A DNA stretch of 64,000 bases from Candidatus Helarchaeota archaeon (GTDB lineage Archaea > Asgardarchaeota > Lokiarchaeia > Helarchaeales > HEL-GB-A): positions 1-64,000 of the forward strand of contig JABXJT010000010.1 of assembly GCA_013375455.1 (NCBI GenBank), in the 5' to 3' direction. Position numbers and translations under genes: made by a program. Positions 1 to 9,577 of this stretch are shown here, one piece after another (the first letter of the stretch is position 1; each line of letters starts with the position of its first letter). The notes below the pieces were generated by a model, which searched no databases, had not been told where the DNA came from, and saw only the letters and a list, made by a program, of their open reading frames with translations.

Positions 1-2
1 CA

Positions 3-410
3 CGCGCCCCTGCCCCTACCCCTGCATCACGTGCCCCTGCTCCCGCCCCACGCACTACAACCTATGCTCCCAAAATACGCCACTCCGCTCCACTTATAAG
101 CTCGCCTACCATTACTGTAGATGTGGAATGGAGAGAATCCAGCGAAACTATGAAGGTGCTCACGGTTGCAGGTGATGTGATTAAAGAAGTGGAAAACTTG
201 AATTCTGATGAGGTAGGTATTATAATCGATAAACCAAATGGGATAATTTGGGTTTGGAAAGGCTCCAGAGCAAGCAGGCTTAATGCTATTAGGGCAAGCA
301 CAAAAGCTCCCTCTGTTCGTTCGGGTTATAGACTCTATGACTGGAAGGTAGAATTTATAGATGAAGGTGACGAACCGAAAATTTTCCCGTTTAATATTAT
401 TTCTTCATAA
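3..410 (+). CDS. Gelsolin-like domain protein, 5'-truncated by window edge
   Basis: The frame is open from the first bases of the window, so the gene starts upstream. The visible N-terminal part is an Ala/Pro-rich, low-complexity linker (about 35 residues of AP, APAP, PTPA type). The last ~95 residues look like one gelsolin repeat: a 'LNSDEVGIIIDKPNG' strand, then 'IIWVWKGSRAS' (compare the gelsolin IyvWvGk.as signature), a helix rich in Ala/Arg, and a terminal 'VEFIDEGDEPKIF' close to the usual V.EG.EP..F ending. Gelsolin-family proteins sever, cap or bundle actin, and Asgard archaea encode gelsolin-like proteins alongside their actins. Function as an actin regulator is inferred. The internal ATG at 123 would cut into the domain edge and is unlikely to be the true start. 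No neighbour helps, because the next gene is on the other strand. Confidence 0.55.
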   Translation, partial: RAPAPTPASRAPAPAPRTTTYAPKIRHSAPLISSPTITVDVEWRESSETMKVLTVAGDVIKEVENLNSDEVGIIIDKPNGIIWVWKGSRASRLNAIRASTKAPSVRSGYRLYDWKVEFIDEGDEPKIFPFNIISS

Positions 411-443
411 CATATTTTTTCATTTATTTTAGAAGCATATGGT

Positions 444-548
444 TTAAATTGGCTTTAAAATCTCTACATTTTCTCTCTTTTCAATCCCTAAAGCAAGTCC
501 CACGCAGCCTGTAACCATCATATCGCCAAGGGGTGTCCCAAATTTATG
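444..548 (-). pseudogene. In-frame C-terminal continuation of the DUF1786-like gene after a stop codon
   Basis: Directly after the TAA at 549-551, the same frame reads 34 codons that include 'FGTPLGDMMVTGCVGLALG' and then stops at TAA 444-446. The Gly-Asp-Met-Met...Thr-Gly-Cys-x-Gly-Leu stretch resembles the C-terminal end expected for this family. The ancestral gene therefore probably spanned 444-1487. Nonsense mutation, readthrough or a base error could each explain the stop; TAA makes pyrrolysine decoding an unlikely explanation. Confidence 0.6.
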
Positions 549-1487
549 TTATAATTTTGTTTTTTTAATTAATTGCCTGTGGGGGCCAGTCACAAAGAGA
601 TCAAAAGGCATTTCTAACGATTTCTTGGTTAAAGCACCATGTCCCCCTTGCTTCCAAATTTCTTCATTGGATAAATTGCCTTGTATTAATTTCTCGATGG
701 CCCATTCTAACTTGGAAGGAGTAACAGCAGAGGTATGGAATTCAAAATAGCCTACAATTTCTTCTTCATTTCGTGAAACAGCAGCAGTATGGCCATTTCC
801 AATATCCATAGAAACTACGTTAGACATAATGGATTGTCCATATGTTGCCCCTTGAATTGCTGCAAATACTGTATCCATGACATAAAGTCGGCTATCAGGA
901 AAAAAGTTTTTAAGATAAGATATGTTGGTATTCATTCGCAATAAAAAAGGAGGAATTTCACTTTCAGAAAAAAGGAATGAGTCCAAAACGGGCGCTTTTT
1001 CTAATTGCTTCTGAATCCACATCCCTCGAAAATTAGTGCTTGAGGTATTAGACTTCCCATGATCTTGAACTGCAACTGCAACAACATCAAAATCTGGGGT
1101 AATTCCCTGATTTTGAAGGAAATTGGTTAGGAGATCAGGAGATAAATCGGCCGTTCTAATTATTAAAGCTTTTGATTTATTTGTAGATTCAAATTTCTCT
1201 TCTGAAATTAAGATAAAACCTTTTTCTCTTACCTTTTTTAGATCATAATTGATTGTTGCCGCTGCTTTAGGTGTAATAAAGATACGATCCCCCTCCTTTA
1301 TCCGCTCCCTTAGAGCCCCTGAGAGGGGATTCCCTCCCATTTCAATTCCACTTACATAGATATCCCCGTGATATTTTTTTACTTGCTTGGCGAGTTGTTG
1401 TCCCCTTGTAGGTAGAACCATTTTGAAGATTTTTCCCTCATAAATGAGTAAAATGTCGGTCGTCCCAAACCCTACATCAATTCCCAA
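549..1487 (-). CDS. DUF1786-like ASKHA-fold protein, stop before conserved C-terminus
   Basis: This 312-residue protein looks like the archaeal DUF1786 family, which belongs to the actin/Hsp70/sugar-kinase (ASKHA) fold class. It has an N-terminal phosphate-1-type loop (IDVGFGTTDILLI), a second phosphate loop (VSMDIGNGHTAAV, about residue 227) and an adenosine-type motif (FVTGPHRQL) near the end. The start is TTG at 1487; a GGAGG lies about 18 bases upstream, rather far, and no ATG is in frame. The reading frame stops at TAA 549-551, but conserved-looking protein continues in the same frame to a second TAA at 444-446 (see the next entry). The gene is therefore nonsense-interrupted or naturally short. 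Substrate and role are unknown; the family has been loosely tied to pyruvate formate-lyase activation by name only. It lies downstream of dapB on the same strand, 70 bases away. Confidence 0.65.
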   Translation of the reverse strand: MGIDVGFGTTDILLIYEGKIFKMVLPTRGQQLAKQVKKYHGDIYVSGIEMGGNPLSGALRERIKEGDRIFITPKAAATINYDLKKVREKGFILISEEKFESTNKSKALIIRTADLSPDLLTNFLQNQGITPDFDVVAVAVQDHGKSNTSSTNFRGMWIQKQLEKAPVLDSFLFSESEIPPFLLRMNTNISYLKNFFPDSRLYVMDTVFAAIQGATYGQSIMSNVVSMDIGNGHTAAVSRNEEEIVGYFEFHTSAVTPSKLEWAIEKLIQGNLSNEEIWKQGGHGALTKKSLEMPFDLFVTGPHRQLIKKTKL

Positions 1488-1557
1488 AAAATTCGTCGAA
1501 AAGATCCTCCAATGCGTTTTTGATAATAAAAAATTTGAAAATTTCGAAGCAATTTCA

Positions 1558-2397
1558 CTATGTTAGGCCCAATACATCTTGCATCGAATAAATTCTTCCA
1601 GGTTCTCCTTTTTCGCTGAGAAATTTAATTGCAACGATTGTCCCAGTAGCAAAACATTGTCGGCTATGCGCACGATGCGTGACTTCAATTCGTTCGCCAG
1701 GTCCCGCATAAAGAATCGTGTGTTCTCCCACTATATCTCCAGCGCGAAGGGCATGTATGCCAATTTCATCTGCTCCTATCTTGCGTGGATTAAAACCTTT
1801 GGCGCGCCCAAACTTACCTATATCCTCAATGTTTTTATTTAGAGCTGCTGATATAATCTGGGCTAATTTCATTGCAGTTCCACTGGGGACATCTTTTTTC
1901 CGGTGGTGATGGGTCTCGGTAATTTCAATATCATAAGAGGCCAGAAGTTTTGTCAATTGGTCAGAGAGTTTAAATAAAATATTCACTCCTAGGGACATGT
2001 TTGGTGAAATTACTGCGCTTGTCCCTTGCTTCTTCACGGTATTTTCAAAACTTTTGAGGAAATCAGCTGAAAGCGCGGTGGTTCCAATGACTGATTTAAT
2101 TTTATTTTCTGCCACGATCATGCAATTCTTTTCTGCGGCTTTAGCAATGGTAAAATCCACGTATACATCTGGATTGGTAGATTTGAGAATATTCGCGAGC
2201 TCATCAGCACTAGAAATGGAAACGCCGATTGCGTCGACTCCGTAAAATGTACCAATGTCTTTCCCTAGATTCGGGGATCCTGGAATGGTAAAACCCGCAA
2301 CTATTTCGAGCTCTGGGTCCTCCAAAACATTTTTAGCAACCAATCCTCCCATATTACCGTCCACACCAGTCAGTGCGACTTTTATCATGCCAGTCAT
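1558..2397 (-). CDS. dapB: 4-hydroxy-tetrahydrodipicolinate reductase
   Basis: DapB reduces the dihydrodipicolinate intermediate with NAD(P)H in the diaminopimelate route to lysine, in the cytoplasm. The 279-residue length is normal. The nucleotide loop is VALTGVDGNMGGLV at the N-terminus. The substrate/catalytic motif ETHHHRKKDVPSGTA (about residue 160) is intact and contains the His-His and Lys that act in catalysis. The C-terminal signature H-x-A-x-SR-x-x-F-A-x-G (AHSRQCFATGT) is also present. The chosen start ATG at 2397 gives MTGMIKVALTG; the second ATG (three codons on) is an alternative. dapA ends 15 bases upstream on the same strand, so the two form an operon. Confidence 0.95.
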   Translation of the reverse strand: MTGMIKVALTGVDGNMGGLVAKNVLEDPELEIVAGFTIPGSPNLGKDIGTFYGVDAIGVSISSADELANILKSTNPDVYVDFTIAKAAEKNCMIVAENKIKSVIGTTALSADFLKSFENTVKKQGTSAVISPNMSLGVNILFKLSDQLTKLLASYDIEITETHHHRKKDVPSGTAMKLAQIISAALNKNIEDIGKFGRAKGFNPRKIGADEIGIHALRAGDIVGEHTILYAGPGERIEVTHRAHSRQCFATGTIVAIKFLSEKGEPGRIYSMQDVLGLT

Positions 2398-2412
2398 TCC
2401 TCCAGAATTTCT

Positions 2413-3303
2413 TTATAAAAGATTTAATTGTTTTAGGACGTTTTCAATCTTTTTTGTATTTTCGGTAGTAGTCTCAACTAAAGGTGATCTCAAATGCCAA
2501 TTCTCGATTCCAGCCAATTTCATTAATTGAGCTGCTCTCTTGCATGGGCCTGGATTTGTTTCTACGAAAAGCACTTTGAACAACGGAAGTAAATTAAAAT
2601 GTTCTTTCCGTGCTTTTTCGTAATTACCTTGAATTAAATTATTCATAAACGAGGACAGCAATTTGGGTGCGACATTCGCGGCAACGCTTATTACTCCCGT
2701 TCCGCCTAGCGCGCAAATTGAATACGTTAAAGAATCATCTCCAGAAACCACAACGAAACCAGAGGGCGCCCCTGCAATAATATTCATTATCTGCCCAACA
2801 TTTCCCGATGCTTCTTTGATGGCAACTACATTCTTATGTTTAGCGAGTTCTAATGTAGTGCTGGCTTCCACGTTTCTTCCAGTTCTTGAGGGTACATTAT
2901 AAAGGACGATTGGAATATTCGTTTCATTAGCTAATGTCGTGAAATGGTGTATAAGTCCTCTTTGAGTGGGTTTGTTATAATAGGGGGATATTATTAACGC
3001 CGCATCAGCGCCCGCATTCTCCGCGTGCTTTGTCAAGTTGAGGGCTTCCTTAGTCGAATTTGATCCTGTTCCTGCAATTATTGGAACGCGACCATTTGCT
3101 TGATCTATTACTATATCAATCATCCGTTTATGCTCGTCATGAGTCATAGTTGCAGACTCACCAGTCGTCCCGCAGGGTACCAAACCATGAGTACCTTGTT
3201 CAATCTGAAAATCGACAAACTTTCTTACCGATTCTTCATCTATACTTCTATCTTTCTTCATTGGCGTGATTAATGCCACGAAACTTCCTTCTAATTTCAA
3301 CAT
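2413..3303 (-). CDS. dapA: 4-hydroxy-tetrahydrodipicolinate synthase
   Basis: DapA condenses pyruvate with aspartate semialdehyde, the first committed step of lysine synthesis by the diaminopimelate route. The 296-residue TIM-barrel protein shows the pyruvate-binding GTTGES motif at 46-51, the catalytic Tyr135 in YNVPSRTG, and the Schiff-base Lys163 in VAIKEASG. Length and motifs are typical. Some archaeal members of this lyase family act on sugar-acid aldol substrates, but the directly following dapB argues for lysine synthesis. A GGAG-type ribosome site lies just upstream of the ATG. The gene is divergent from the ACT-domain gene at 3505 across a 200-base AT-rich spacer, so the two may share regulation (inference). 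Confidence 0.94.
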   Translation of the reverse strand: MLKLEGSFVALITPMKKDRSIDEESVRKFVDFQIEQGTHGLVPCGTTGESATMTHDEHKRMIDIVIDQANGRVPIIAGTGSNSTKEALNLTKHAENAGADAALIISPYYNKPTQRGLIHHFTTLANETNIPIVLYNVPSRTGRNVEASTTLELAKHKNVVAIKEASGNVGQIMNIIAGAPSGFVVVSGDDSLTYSICALGGTGVISVAANVAPKLLSSFMNNLIQGNYEKARKEHFNLLPLFKVLFVETNPGPCKRAAQLMKLAGIENWHLRSPLVETTTENTKKIENVLKQLNLL

Positions 3304-3504
3304 TCACTTCTCACTCCTAACAGAAATGATTGTTATAAGGAGATCTACTCTTAATAAAAAGATTTTGACTGAATTCTAACGACTTTATTGAATTTTGTTA
3401 AATTTTTAACAAATTTTTAGAATGAATTTAAGAGATATTATTAAAAGGTTAAAAGAAAAGTGGAATTGTAGCCTTATTTGGGAAACATACACGCGTGAAC
3501 AACA

Positions 3505-4203
3505 ATGCCTAAAAATTCAGGAAGAACCGCTAACATAACAAAAATAGTCGAAAATCTACTTGATAAATGGCCTTTTGTCTATGATCTTTTTAAAATGGAT
3601 GCCGCGAATTATTCCGGCATCGCTCGAACTATTGCAGCTCAGGTTGAGAAAGAAGCTGGAAATCCGGTTAAAATAAATGCTATCATCGCTGCAATTCAAC
3701 GATACGCCCAAAAAATTAAAGGAAAACCACTCTCCAAGGAGATATTTGATATTATCTCTAAATTCAGTTTAACCTTAAAGAATGATATGATAAGTATCAC
3801 ATTAAAACGGGTGGAAAAGAGTTATAATTTAATATTAGAATCTTATAAAAAGATAAATTGGGAAAGTGGAGAACGCATCCTTATTTTCCAATCAGAAGGT
3901 GAGATTAGCTGTCTTTTAGATAAGAATAATGCCGACCTTCTACTTACTAATAGTCAAGATGAAATTGAAAATGTTGAAGAAAACCTTTCTATTCTCATTG
4001 TTAAAACTCCACCTGAAATGGTTGAAGTACCAGGTGTTCTTTACTATCTAATAGGATTTCTCTCCCGCGCTGGTATCACCCTCATCGACTTCGTCACGAC
4101 TTATCGCGAAATTATTTTTGTAGTTCACGATACTGATGCCTCTAAAACCTTCGAAATTTTGGATGATACCATTAAAAGTAGTCGAAAAATGAAATCAAAT
4201 TAG
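3505..4203 (+). CDS. ACT-domain protein with helical N-terminal domain
   Basis: A 232-residue cytoplasmic protein. Residues 1-90 are helical and resemble a helix-turn-helix region (IARTIAAQVEKEAG...INAIIAAIQRYAQK). The C-terminal ~65 residues look like an ACT domain: 'VPGVLYYLIGFLSRAGITLIDFVTTYREIIFVV' has the ligand-loop pattern PGVL..i...L...gI.l......t..ei, as in aspartokinase-type ACT domains. ACT domains bind amino acids, so a role as an amino-acid-sensing regulator is plausible, and the divergent dapA-dapB operon makes lysine or aspartate a reasonable candidate ligand; this is inference. ATG 3505 is chosen because an in-frame TGA lies at 3496-3498. The gene converges on purA with a 4-base gap. 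Confidence 0.65.
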   Translation: MPKNSGRTANITKIVENLLDKWPFVYDLFKMDAANYSGIARTIAAQVEKEAGNPVKINAIIAAIQRYAQKIKGKPLSKEIFDIISKFSLTLKNDMISITLKRVEKSYNLILESYKKINWESGERILIFQSEGEISCLLDKNNADLLLTNSQDEIENVEENLSILIVKTPPEMVEVPGVLYYLIGFLSRAGITLIDFVTTYREIIFVVHDTDASKTFEILDDTIKSSRKMKSN

Positions 4204-4207
4204 AAAT

Positions 4208-5512
<1,305 letters not shown>

Positions 5513-5601
5513 CTAATTGCTCATTTATCAAAAATTTTTTCCAACTTATCTAATTCATCACTCTATATAAAGATCTGCCGAGATCAAAAAAAGAATCTAA
5601 A

Positions 5602-7068
5602 TCAAATAATTCTGTTCAAATATTGTTGGTATTGATGGAGTTTCACCACAATTTTTACTGCATCCTCGGGCAGAGGGCAAATGATCATGCCCTCTTCATC
5701 ATATAACTCGAAAGCTGGAGAGGATGAGGGATACTTGGGGTCGATGAGGATGACAGGTTTCTTATAGCGTTTTATTATTCTAATTTGCTGCTTTACCAAA
5801 CTCTTTTCAATCTCTCCAATGAAGTCCCTGAATAAACTCACTTGATCCATGGCTTTATTTAACGGTCTATATAAATCGATAAACGTTCTCATCTCTAAGC
5901 TCTGAGTCATTATTATATCAAATTCATCAGAAGCCAGCATTTGCTTGAGGATTTTCGGGAATACATCGAATGAAAAAGTGGCAACCGTATCTACGGGGTT
6001 ATTTCGCGACCAATAATAAGGAAGTAGTTCAGATATACTCGTTTCTAATTCTTTTGAAATTGGAACTACCTCTAGACCTCCCTTTTCACAAGCATCTGCC
6101 ATGTAAACGGCATAGCCACCGCCACCTGACATAATTCCTACTTTTTTACCTTTAGGATAAGGTAAATCTTTTGCCGCTTTTACCAAGAAAAGAAATTCAG
6201 TAATCATTTCTGCTTTAAGAACACCCGTTTGTTTATATATTCCCTCGTAAACTTCATTTTTCCCAGCAATTGAAGCAGTATGCGAGGCGGCCGCCTTTCC
6301 CCCAGCTTTTGTTGTTCCAGTTTTTAAAACAACAATAGGTTTCTTTTTCGTGATTTCAGAAGCGAGGTTCTTGAATCTCTCGGCATCTCGCAATCCTTCA
6401 ATAAAAATGGCAATGACTTTCGTTCCATCATCTTGACCGAAGAACTCCAAATAATCTTCAGCTTTTAAAGACGCCTCATTTCCACTTGAAACAAAATGCC
6501 GAACTTTATGTAGATAGGTACAAAGAAAAGTTCCAAAAGTTCCACTCTGCGATATGATGCTAATTTCCCCAGGAATTGGAGTCATAAATCCCATTCCAGC
6601 ATGTAGTGGATTATTTGGATCCATGGAGCTATAAATTCCCATGGAATTAGGTCCCACGAATCTTAAATTAGCCCGTTTGGCAAGCCGAACTAATTCCGCT
6701 TGCAGGTCAATGTATTTTCCACCTGCTTCCTTGAAACCAGCCGTTATGATTACTGCCGCTGGTATATTGGCCTCACCGCATTCTTCAATGGCGGATATGA
6801 CGGCGTGGGAGGGGACAACAATCGTTGCCAAATCAACTTGAGTTGGGATATCCTGCACCTTTTGATGGAATGGAAAACCCAGCATCTTTTTTCCTTTATA
6901 ATTTGGATTTGGATTTACAGGATATATTTTCTTTCCTTCATTGAGCGTGAATCCACAGGCAACGATATTATTCATCACCATGTATCCGACTTTCATCCTA
7001 TTCTTCGTGGCCCCAATGACTGCCACATTTCTAGGATTAAAGAGCTTTTTGAAAAAATCCACCGTCAT
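5602..7068 (-). CDS. Acyl-CoA synthetase (NDP-forming) alpha-type subunit
   Basis: A 488-residue protein of the ADP-forming acetyl/acyl-CoA synthetase family, corresponding to the alpha part: CoA-binding Rossmann domain (LFNPRNVAVIGATKN...), then the two ligase-CoA flavodoxin-like domains. FVGPNSMGIY, ISQSGTFGTFL and SSGNEASLKAEDYLEF are family signatures, and the phospho-accepting His lies in AASHTASIAGK. These enzymes interconvert acyl-CoA, ADP and phosphate with acid, CoA and ATP, and support peptide or acid fermentation in archaea. No ATP-grasp beta part is fused or adjacent, so a beta subunit must be encoded elsewhere; the substrate cannot be read from the sequence. It lies 6 bases after hflX, in the same transcription unit. 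Confidence 0.88.
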   Translation of the reverse strand: MTVDFFKKLFNPRNVAVIGATKNRMKVGYMVMNNIVACGFTLNEGKKIYPVNPNPNYKGKKMLGFPFHQKVQDIPTQVDLATIVVPSHAVISAIEECGEANIPAAVIITAGFKEAGGKYIDLQAELVRLAKRANLRFVGPNSMGIYSSMDPNNPLHAGMGFMTPIPGEISIISQSGTFGTFLCTYLHKVRHFVSSGNEASLKAEDYLEFFGQDDGTKVIAIFIEGLRDAERFKNLASEITKKKPIVVLKTGTTKAGGKAAASHTASIAGKNEVYEGIYKQTGVLKAEMITEFLFLVKAAKDLPYPKGKKVGIMSGGGGYAVYMADACEKGGLEVVPISKELETSISELLPYYWSRNNPVDTVATFSFDVFPKILKQMLASDEFDIIMTQSLEMRTFIDLYRPLNKAMDQVSLFRDFIGEIEKSLVKQQIRIIKRYKKPVILIDPKYPSSSPAFELYDEEGMIICPLPEDAVKIVVKLHQYQQYLNRII

Positions 7069-7074
7069 CCTTCC

Positions 7075-8157
7075 CTAAAAAAGTTTAATTAAAGTCTTAA
7101 AGTTTGTGGAAGCCTTTGCGGAAATAAACGTATGAGGAAAATCCTTCAAGGATTCTTCAAGACTTTCTATTAATGTATCAATTTTCTCATCTGTTAAAAG
7201 GTCAATTTTGTTAAAAACAACAATCAATTTTGCCTTTTCCACACCAATATCCTGAAATAATTCTAACCCATAATGAAATTTTCTTATTAAAACAGGAAGG
7301 GAATCATCCAATCCAATGAGATAGAGAACCTGATCTGCATTTTGCATGTCTAAAATTTGCAATTCGAGGGAGTTAATCAAGCTAGGGTCAATATCATACA
7401 CGAATCCAATTGTATCGATGAGAATGGTCCTGGAGTGCCGATCTTTTACGTGTTTATATTTGCTTGAAAGCGTTGTGAAGGGCCTGTCACTCACGGGTTT
7501 TTCTGCACCTGTTAATGCGTTAAATAGAGTTGTTTTACCGGCATTATAATACCCACTAATACAGATTGTCTTGAATGGAAATTGACCTCTCTTCCGACTT
7601 GCGATCTCTTTTAACTTTTTTTCCTTTAAAACTTCTAATTCCTTCCGAATCTTCGCCACTCGCTTGTCATGGGCTCTAATCTTGCTATGGTAGGCGAACT
7701 CACCTGAAGAACGGAATGAAGGCTTTTCGGTTTTGAACTTTTTGCGGGCTTGAATTTTATATTTTGGGAAGGTTTTGAGCATTTGAGCGAGGGTAATCTG
7801 CATTTTAGATACAATATCTGAAGATTGCTGTTCAAAGATATCCAAAATCAAATCATACCTATCTTTTATCTCACATTGTAATTTAGCCGTCAAATTATAA
7901 TTTTGTTTACTGGTCAATATGTTATAGAATATGACTACTTCAATATTATATGTTTCAACGATTTCTTTTAACTCCTCAACCTTACCTTTTCCTAATAAAT
8001 AACGACTTCGTTTTTTAATACGCTGTTGAACAACTGTTTCAATAATTTCATAATCCATCGACTCAACGAGGCGTTTCAATTCTTCTAATTTTAGCTGAAA
8101 CTCCCAATGATCGTGGATTTTCGATTTTAAAAAACAAAGGACGGTGGGTTTTTTCAA
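7075..8157 (-). CDS. hflX: HflX-type GTPase
   Basis: A 360-residue GTPase of the HflX family, which binds ribosomes and can split stalled ones. The N-terminal HflX domain shows the hallmark ..RSRYLLGKGKVEELKE.. and the region 'YDLILDIFEQQSSDIVSKMQITLAQM', followed by a coiled-coil linker. The G domain has G1 GYYNAGKTT, a G2 threonine in PFTTLSS, G3 DTIGF and G4 NKID, with G5-like ISAK. All motifs are intact. Length matches archaeal HflX. It is sandwiched between an Arf-like GTPase gene (25 bases upstream) and the acyl-CoA synthetase gene (6 bases downstream), so it is probably co-transcribed with both. Confidence 0.93.
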   Translation of the reverse strand: MKKPTVLCFLKSKIHDHWEFQLKLEELKRLVESMDYEIIETVVQQRIKKRSRYLLGKGKVEELKEIVETYNIEVVIFYNILTSKQNYNLTAKLQCEIKDRYDLILDIFEQQSSDIVSKMQITLAQMLKTFPKYKIQARKKFKTEKPSFRSSGEFAYHSKIRAHDKRVAKIRKELEVLKEKKLKEIASRKRGQFPFKTICISGYYNAGKTTLFNALTGAEKPVSDRPFTTLSSKYKHVKDRHSRTILIDTIGFVYDIDPSLINSLELQILDMQNADQVLYLIGLDDSLPVLIRKFHYGLELFQDIGVEKAKLIVVFNKIDLLTDEKIDTLIESLEESLKDFPHTFISAKASTNFKTLIKLF

Positions 8158-8182
8158 TGGCGGCTCATCTTTATTTTATTTT

Positions 8183-9367
8183 TTAAAGCTTATCTTTTTT
8201 CAATAAAAACTGTTTTAATTCTTCGATGAACGCATCTCGAGAGCCCGCCAAATGCTTATTCGTTTCAGTAGTAGTAGAAATCGTTTCTTTCTCAGGTCTA
8301 CTTTCTCCAGATATTATTGACTTTTTAAGATAAGCTATTTCTTCCTTTAATTGATAAAAGTTCTCACTTAAGTTACTCACTTCCTGCGTTAATTCACTTT
8401 CAATATTTAAAACCATTTTAAGAACTCTTGTTATTAATTCTGAGATTGCATTCAATTCTTGTTCTCTCTCTAAATCGCCAGCAAACAGTTTTTTTAATAA
8501 ATATTGAAAGGATTTGGTTAATCCAATTACATTATAGATGGAACTTATTTGAATGCTGTATCCAAAAGAATACTGTTTGAATATTTTTGTTACCTTTCCT
8601 GTGACATAATCGATTTTTTCATGGAATAAAGGTCGTGATTTTAATATATTTGGGTCTGATTTATGAAGCAGTATAATAAATTCAGGATTTTCGTTGAGAA
8701 ATTTAACTATATTTAATATCTGTTCTAAATATTCAAAGGCAACATTGTAGCGTCTCTCATCTTGCATATCTATTAAAAAAACCATGATATCTGTTCCTAA
8801 AATATATCTTTCTGGATTTTCTAAATACTGTTTACGAAATATCTCTTGTCCCCCCAGTTCAAAGATATATATTTTTTGTTCTTTTAGGAAAATTGTTTGG
8901 CGCTGCATCCCTTGCGTCGGCTTCAATTGGGAGAAGTCTATTATTTCTTTATTAATTGCACTTAATAACGCCGTTTTCCCCGCATTATCAAGCCCTATCA
9001 CTACGATCTTCTGTCCCTCAGGAATTTTATATCGTGCCGCATTCCTAATGTATTTAGCGGCTGTTATCACTAATTCAAATTTACCTTGAGAGATTCCTTT
9101 TTCTTCTATCAGAGCTGAATTCTCCATGAGTTGTCTATAAGTAATATCTGCTAATTCTCTGATTGTCTTTAAACCGAAAATCTCCTTTATCGATTTAGCT
9201 TCTTGAGAGTCAAGATCTTTAAAGTAATCAATATCTAAATTTGAAATTTCGATTATCTTACTTGGAATTTTCTTTTTAGTATCTAATAATTTTTGAATGT
9301 TCTTAAGCGTGAGTTCTTTAGCCAATCCAGTTGTTAAGTTGTATAAATCATCAGGGATATCTGCCAA
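8183..9367 (-). CDS. Arf-like small GTPase with N-terminal helical domain and C-terminal coiled coil
   Basis: A 394-residue protein. Residues 1-112 are helical and include a helix-hairpin-like segment (AKSIKEIFGLKTIRELADI). Residues 119-300 are a small GTPase with Arf-family features: G1 GLDNAGKT at 125-132, a switch-I threonine (PTQGM, T151) and G3 in the Arf form FELGGQE at 169-175. The guanine-specificity motif is HKSD at 235-238 in place of NKxD, as in several Arf/SR-beta relatives. Residues 310-360 form a coiled coil. There is no N-terminal myristoylation-type glycine or transmembrane helix. Start TTG 9367 has an AAGGAGAAGG ribosome site just upstream. Asgard genomes are rich in such GTPases. 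Partner and membrane role are unknown; the roadblock protein at 35412 is of a class that partners small GTPases, but is not linked. Confidence 0.8.
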   Translation of the reverse strand: MADIPDDLYNLTTGLAKELTLKNIQKLLDTKKKIPSKIIEISNLDIDYFKDLDSQEAKSIKEIFGLKTIRELADITYRQLMENSALIEEKGISQGKFELVITAAKYIRNAARYKIPEGQKIVVIGLDNAGKTALLSAINKEIIDFSQLKPTQGMQRQTIFLKEQKIYIFELGGQEIFRKQYLENPERYILGTDIMVFLIDMQDERRYNVAFEYLEQILNIVKFLNENPEFIILLHKSDPNILKSRPLFHEKIDYVTGKVTKIFKQYSFGYSIQISSIYNVIGLTKSFQYLLKKLFAGDLEREQELNAISELITRVLKMVLNIESELTQEVSNLSENFYQLKEEIAYLKKSIISGESRPEKETISTTTETNKHLAGSRDAFIEELKQFLLKKDKL

Positions 9368-9577
9368 AAAATCCTTCTCCTTAATAAGTTTATTAAACTA
9401 ATTTATTTTTAATTTAGTTTTTTAGATTTGAGGTAATTTTCGCATAAAATTTCATTTCTTAAAAATAAGGAATGATGTTTTTTTTAATTGAAGCTCATCA
9501 TTATTTTTTTATTTACAAACTGTTACTCATTATTAATATTATTGTTAACATAAAAATAAACCGAATAAAAAGATAAG

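Noticed and set aside
3422..3538. Small 38-codon frame (MNLRDIIKRLKEKW..) before the ACT gene
   Set aside because: Overlaps the ACT gene start out of frame, has no clear ribosome site and no recognisable similarity; likely chance.
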